Part shown: piece after piece, positions 15,420-18,244 of the stretch
Layout of the letters: every line of letters begins with the position of its first letter
Position numbering within the stretch: position 1 is the first letter of the stretch
Origin: JADLGL01 sp964611195
GTDB taxonomy: Bacteria > Pseudomonadota > Alphaproteobacteria > Rhizobiales > Kaistiaceae
Length of the DNA: 18,244 nt
Direction: 5' to 3'
NCBI GenBank assembly: GCA_964611195.1
Contig: CAZSXA010000032.1
Location: 1-18,244 of the forward strand
Position numbers and translations under genes: made by a program
The notes under the pieces: model-generated
Told to the model about the DNA's origin: nothing
Seen by the model: the letters and a program-made list of their open reading frames with translations, nothing else
The model's database searches: none

Positions 15420-16235
15420 TCAGGCCGGCAGCTTGAGCTGGTCGATATGCGCGCCGGCGAGCCTCCCGCCATAGGTCGACTGAAGGGCGTCGGCGGTGAA
15501 GGCCTCGGCAACCGGTCCCTCGGCGATCTTGCGGATGTTGAGCAGCAGCACGCGGTCGAAATAGTCGACGACGGTCGCGAGATCGTGGTGGACGCAGACG
15601 ACCGTCCGTCCCTCGCCCTTCAGCGATTTGAGGACGTCGATGATCGTCTTCTCGGTGGCGGCATCGACGCCGGCGAACGGCTCGTCGAGGAGGTAGAGAT
15701 CGGCCGCTTCGGCAAGGGCGCGGGCGAGGAACACGCGCTGCTGCTGGCCACCGGAGAGCTGGCCGATCTGGCGGTCGGCGAAGTCCGCCATGCCGACGCG
15801 GTCGAGGCAGGCGATTGCCGTGTCGCGGTGGCGGCGGCGTGCGAAGCGAAGCAGTCCGAGCTCCCGGTAGAGCCCCATCAGCACGACATCGACGACGCGG
15901 GCGGGGAAATCCCAATCGACGCTGGCGCGTTGCGGAACATAGGCGACCCGGCTCCGCGCCTTGCCGAGCAGTTCGCCGAAGAAGGCAACGTCACCGGAAA
16001 TGCGGGGCACCACGCCCAGCGCCGCCTTGAGGAGTGTCGACTTGCCGGCGCCGTTGGGGCCGACAATCGCGCTCATCGAGCCAGCCGGAAAGTCGGCATC
16101 GACCGAGAACACCGCCGGCTTGTCGCCATAGGAGACGGTGAGCCCGCGGATCGCCAGCGCCGTCGCGGGCGAGGGCGCAGCGTTTGTCACAGTGCGGCCG
16201 TCGGTAGCGGCGAGGTCGACGGATGCGTTGCTCAT
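15420..16235 (-). CDS. Metal ABC transporter ATP-binding protein (TroB/ZnuC-like)
   Basis: This 271-residue ATPase has Walker A GPNGAGKST (59-67), Q-loop PQRASVDWDFP (101-111; the PQR..VDW.FP form is typical of metal ABC-3 importers), signature LSGGQQQR (160-167), Walker B YLLDEP (181-186) and switch His216 in VCVHHDL. The first ~28 residues are a polar leader not usual in the family; an internal start cannot be excluded. The gene begins six bases after the binding-protein stop and is followed after eight bases by the TroC-like permease, so a single transcript is expected. It hydrolyses ATP to drive divalent metal (Mn2+ and/or Zn2+) uptake. Confidence 0.93.
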   Translation of the reverse strand: MSNASVDLAATDGRTVTNAAPSPATALAIRGLTVSYGDKPAVFSVDADFPAGSMSAIVGPNGAGKSTLLKAALGVVPRISGDVAFFGELLGKARSRVAYVPQRASVDWDFPARVVDVVLMGLYRELGLLRFARRRHRDTAIACLDRVGMADFADRQIGQLSGGQQQRVFLARALAEAADLYLLDEPFAGVDAATEKTIIDVLKSLKGEGRTVVCVHHDLATVVDYFDRVLLLNIRKIAEGPVAEAFTADALQSTYGGRLAGAHIDQLKLPA

Positions 16236-16241
16236 GGTTGC

Positions 16242-17189
16242 TCAATCCTCCGCCAGGAGGTCGCGCATGCCGCCGGCCGGCGCCTCGCCGCCGAGGGCGC
16301 GCGCGATCGTCGTCGCGTTGTGGTCGATCATGCCGATATAGGTACCTTCATAGGTGCCAGGCTCGCCCATTGCGTCGGAGAAGAGCTCGCCCCCGACATC
16401 AACGTCGTGGCCGCGCGCATCGGCGCCTTCGATCAATGCGCGGATGTTGCGGTCGGACACCGAAGATTCGACGAACACCGCGGCGACCTCGCGCTCGACA
16501 AGGATATCGACGATCTCGCGGATTCGGGCGAGGCCGGCCTCGCCTTCCGTCGAGATGCCCTGGATGCCGACGACCTCGAAATCGTAAGCACGGCCGAAAT
16601 AGTTGAAAGCGTCGTGGGCGGTGACGAGCACCCGCTGCTCGGCCGGAACCGTGGCAAGGACGCCGGCGGCATACTCGGTCAGCTCTGCGATCTCGGCGAG
16701 ATGGGCCTCGGCGTTGGCGGCAAAGGTTTCCGCTGCTTCCGGCATCGCTGCAGAGAGCGCTGCCTCGACGGAGGTGACGACGCCGGTCCAGAGTTCGGGA
16801 TCCATCCACACATGCGGGTCGAACTTGTCGTCGTAGTCGTCATGACCGACGAGCACGTCGCGGGGCAGCGCCTCGGCGACGGCGACGACGGTCTGGCGCT
16901 CGCCGAGCTGGAGCAGGAACTCCTCGAGCTGCGCCTCGAGATAGAGCCCGTGCCAAAGGACCAGATCGGCGCGCGTCATGGCGACGATGTCCGTCCGGGT
17001 CTGACGGTAGGAATGCGGGTCGACGCCGGGCCCCATCAATGCTTCGACCTCAACGAGATCGCCGCCGACCTGACGCGCGGCATCCGCGATCATGCCCGTG
17101 GTGGCGACGACGGAGAGACGGTCGGTAGCGGCGGCCGGACCGATGGCGAGGCCGAGCAGGATGGCGGCGAGAAAGGCGAAACGGGCCAT
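16242..17189 (-). CDS. Periplasmic metal-binding protein of ABC importer (TroA-like)
   Basis: This 315-residue cluster A-I solute-binding protein starts with a signal peptide (MARFAFLAAILLGLAIGPAAA, cleavage near 21). Metal ligands are in standard positions: His59 (GPGVDPHSYR), His126 (FDPHVWMD), His192 (TAHDAFNYF) and Asp272 (GELFSDAMG). The motifs TAHDAFNYFGRAY and GELFSDAMGEPGT are very like TroA. The loop before His126 is short and acidic (GHDDYDDK), unlike the long His-rich loop of many ZnuA proteins, which with the Mur-like operator favours manganese over zinc; zinc cannot be excluded. ATG 17189 is chosen because the signal peptide starts there; the frame extends to 17267 through the operator, which is implausible. 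The ribosome site is weak. Confidence 0.92.
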   Translation of the reverse strand: MARFAFLAAILLGLAIGPAAATDRLSVVATTGMIADAARQVGGDLVEVEALMGPGVDPHSYRQTRTDIVAMTRADLVLWHGLYLEAQLEEFLLQLGERQTVVAVAEALPRDVLVGHDDYDDKFDPHVWMDPELWTGVVTSVEAALSAAMPEAAETFAANAEAHLAEIAELTEYAAGVLATVPAEQRVLVTAHDAFNYFGRAYDFEVVGIQGISTEGEAGLARIREIVDILVEREVAAVFVESSVSDRNIRALIEGADARGHDVDVGGELFSDAMGEPGTYEGTYIGMIDHNATTIARALGGEAPAGGMRDLLAED

Positions 17190-17238
17190 TAAGGGGCAGA
17201 ACTTCTGTGATGGGCGGGGTGTTCCAGCAACGATGGCA

Positions 17239-17282
17239 CATATAGCCAGTTGCGAACGCTTATGCAAATCATTCGCAACTGG
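17239..17282 (-). promoter_or_regulatory. Promoter and Mur/Fur-like operator for the metal importer
   Basis: A perfect 11-bp inverted repeat, CCAGTTGCGAA (17246-17256) and its complement (17272-17282), encloses 15 bases. Inside, TGCAAATCATTCGCA (17263-17277) resembles the alphaproteobacterial Mur/Fur box. On the minus strand TTGCAT (17267-17262) and TATATG (17244-17239) are 17 bases apart and can serve as -35 and -10, so the palindrome covers the -35 and spacer. This is the geometry of repression by a metal-bound regulator. The site lies about 50-95 bases before the binding-protein start. Confidence 0.6.
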
Positions 17283-17378
17283 GACGCCGGCTCTGGGCGT
17301 TGGCCGGGTATCCGCTGGTGCATGCCCGTTTGGGGGCGCGAGGCGAGAGCAGGCCTTCGGCCGGGTGCTTCCGGTTGC

Positions 17379-17759
17379 TCAGGCCGCGGAAGGGTCGTTC
17401 TGCATCATGCCGAACGTGTTGCCCTCGGTGTCGTTCGCATAAACGAGCCAGCCGACGCCCGGAACCGCCATTTTCGGCACCGTGATCTTGCCGCCCGCCG
17501 CTTCGACCCTGGCAACGGCCGCGTCGAGATCGGGGACGTCGAGGGTGCAGGTGAAACCGCCCGGACCGCCACCGAAGCTTCCGTCACGCGGCGCAAGGCC
17601 GCCGTTGATGCCCGGTTCGCTGTCCGGCCCGGTTGTCACCAGCCAGTAGTCCATCGGACCTTCCCATTTCTGGAACTCCCAGCCGAGGGCATCGCGATAG
17701 AACCTGGCCGCCCGCTCCGGGTCGTCGGCCGAAACGTCGAAATGGACAAGGCGCGCCAT
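17379..17759 (-). CDS. VOC (glyoxalase/bleomycin resistance fold) protein
   Basis: This 126-residue single-domain protein of the vicinal oxygen chelate superfamily shows the repeated beta-alpha-beta pattern. The first half is LVHFDVSADDPERAARFYRDALGWEF with the typical His near the start and the FY...LGW signature. The second half is CTLDVPDLDAAVARVEAAGGKI, VPGVGWLVYANDTEGNTFGMMQ. The usual metal ligands cannot all be assigned, so the activity (lyase, dioxygenase, resistance or none) is undecided. The ATG is preceded by GAAGGAGGAAGAGGT, a very strong ribosome site. The P460-like gene ends 162 bases upstream, leaving room for its own promoter. Downstream is the 189-base gap that contains the importer operator. 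Confidence 0.87.
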   Translation of the reverse strand: MARLVHFDVSADDPERAARFYRDALGWEFQKWEGPMDYWLVTTGPDSEPGINGGLAPRDGSFGGGPGGFTCTLDVPDLDAAVARVEAAGGKITVPKMAVPGVGWLVYANDTEGNTFGMMQNDPSAA

Positions 17760-17921
17760 ACCTCTTCCTCCTTCTCGGACAACGCCCGCAGGAGACCCTC
17801 GGGCGTGGTTGGGACTGAAAGGAAGTATTGTACCGTCGGCGCGTTCGCCGCAATCGGCTCGAGTGCGGGACGGGCTCGGCTGTCGGCTTCGCCCGCCCCG
17901 TCTGGAGCAATGCGGGGTGGG
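17760..17921. other. Intergenic region between the VOC and P460-like genes
   Basis: This 162-base gap contains the VOC ribosome site at its left end. GACGGG (17869) and CCCGTC (17897) could pair, but the intervening arms do not extend the stem and no T-run follows on the minus strand, so I do not call a terminator. No clear promoter hexamers are seen. Confidence 0.4.
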
Positions 17922-18244
17922 TTACATCCCGCCGCCGCCATCCATTACAGCTGCCGCCATGGCGGCGAGGCCGCCAGGGATGTGCTGGAATGAGAACACG
18001 TGGTCGCGATCGTCGAGCGGCGCGTGGCAGGCGCGGCAATTGTCGAGATCGGTGTCGAGCGGCTCGCCGGTCGCAGCGCTGAAGATGTTGAAATCCCAAT
18101 CGTCGTTGCGGAGTTCATCGGAGAAGTCGGCGCCCCAGCCGTCCTGCTTCTCCATAACCGCGATGGCTGCAAGGTCGCCGCGGATGAAGCGGCCGAGCTC
18201 CGACGTGATGACGTTGCCGTCGTCGTCGGTCAGGGCCGGGTAGA
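17922..18244 (-). CDS. Cytochrome P460-like haem protein, C-terminal part (runs off window end)
   Basis: The C-terminal 106 residues of a gene that enters from beyond the right edge are visible; no start is seen. The c-type haem motif is DNCRACHAPL (CXXCH codons at 18024-18038). It is preceded by NDDWDFNIFSAATGEPLDTD, the aromatic-rich stretch that precedes the haem site in cytochrome P460 and related periplasmic proteins. P460 enzymes oxidise hydroxylamine or bind NO; many homologues have only electron-transfer or unknown roles. The lysine that crosslinks to haem in true P460 is probably outside the window or absent, so the activity cannot be judged. The protein ends in a Gly-rich tail (DGGGGM). 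An internal ATG at 18155 is not the real start because the frame continues upstream in family-like sequence. Confidence 0.7.
   Translation of the reverse strand, partial: YPALTDDDGNVITSELGRFIRGDLAAIAVMEKQDGWGADFSDELRNDDWDFNIFSAATGEPLDTDLDNCRACHAPLDDRDHVFSFQHIPGGLAAMAAAVMDGGGGM

Noticed and set aside
15447..17192. 581-codon open frame on the plus strand, antisense to the metal-binding protein and ATPase genes
   Set aside because: High-GC genes leave open frames opposite them. The translation is rich in Arg, Asp, Gly and Glu without domain pattern, while both minus-strand genes have complete motifs.
17869..17902. Possible terminator hairpin after the P460-like gene
   Set aside because: Only six outer base pairs form; the inner arms do not pair and no T-run follows on the minus strand.

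Overview
The window looks like the chromosome of a GC-rich alphaproteobacterium, most likely Hyphomicrobiales (rhizobial order) or close to it. This rests on high-GC codon use from about position 575 onward, very compact gene packing, and a Mur/Fur-type operator ahead of a TroABCD/SitABCD-like metal importer. No species can be named from the sequence alone. I found no rRNA, CRISPR array or recognisable insertion sequence. I annotate one tRNA and 24 protein genes, two of which are cut by the window ends.

Region 1 (1-574): a visibly less GC-rich edge with a partial unknown gene that ends against a tRNA-Arg(CCT), a classic island insertion point. Region 2 (753-5397): a ZIP metal permease; a SnoaL-like protein followed by an ABC-2 exporter (ATPase plus permease, ATGA overlap); a SRAP protein of the HMCES/YedK type; and an FkbM methyltransferase. 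Region 3 (5558-6695): a secreted thioredoxin-like protein and a CcdA/DsbD-type membrane electron carrier, probably one unit that delivers reductant to the periplasm.

Region 4 (6692-9916): a LysR regulator divergent from two GNAT-fold proteins, an isochorismatase-fold hydrolase and a very small protein, tightly packed in one direction. I do not recognise this cluster as a described system, and it is the best candidate here for something new. Region 5 (9948-12568): an alpha/beta hydrolase divergent from a SAM methyltransferase followed by a 2OG-Fe(II) dioxygenase of the free-amino-acid-hydroxylase type, suggesting small-molecule tailoring.

Region 6 (12677-17282): a hypoxanthine-type phosphoribosyltransferase, then a four-gene metal ABC importer on the minus strand (binding protein, ATPase, two permeases). 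The first permease carries an extra C-terminal domain resembling a DtxR/MntR regulator. A promoter overlapped by a perfect 11-bp inverted repeat lies just upstream. Region 7 (17379-18244): a VOC/glyoxalase-fold protein and the C-terminal part of a cytochrome P460-like haem protein.

Most convergent gene pairs meet within about 30 bases, and two pairs share the same CTAG as overlapping stop codons, so there is little room for classical terminators. No stretch longer than 300 bases lacks a gene; the larger gaps are 575-752, 5398-5557, 17190-17378 and 17760-17921. Of these, only 17190-17378 holds a convincing signal.
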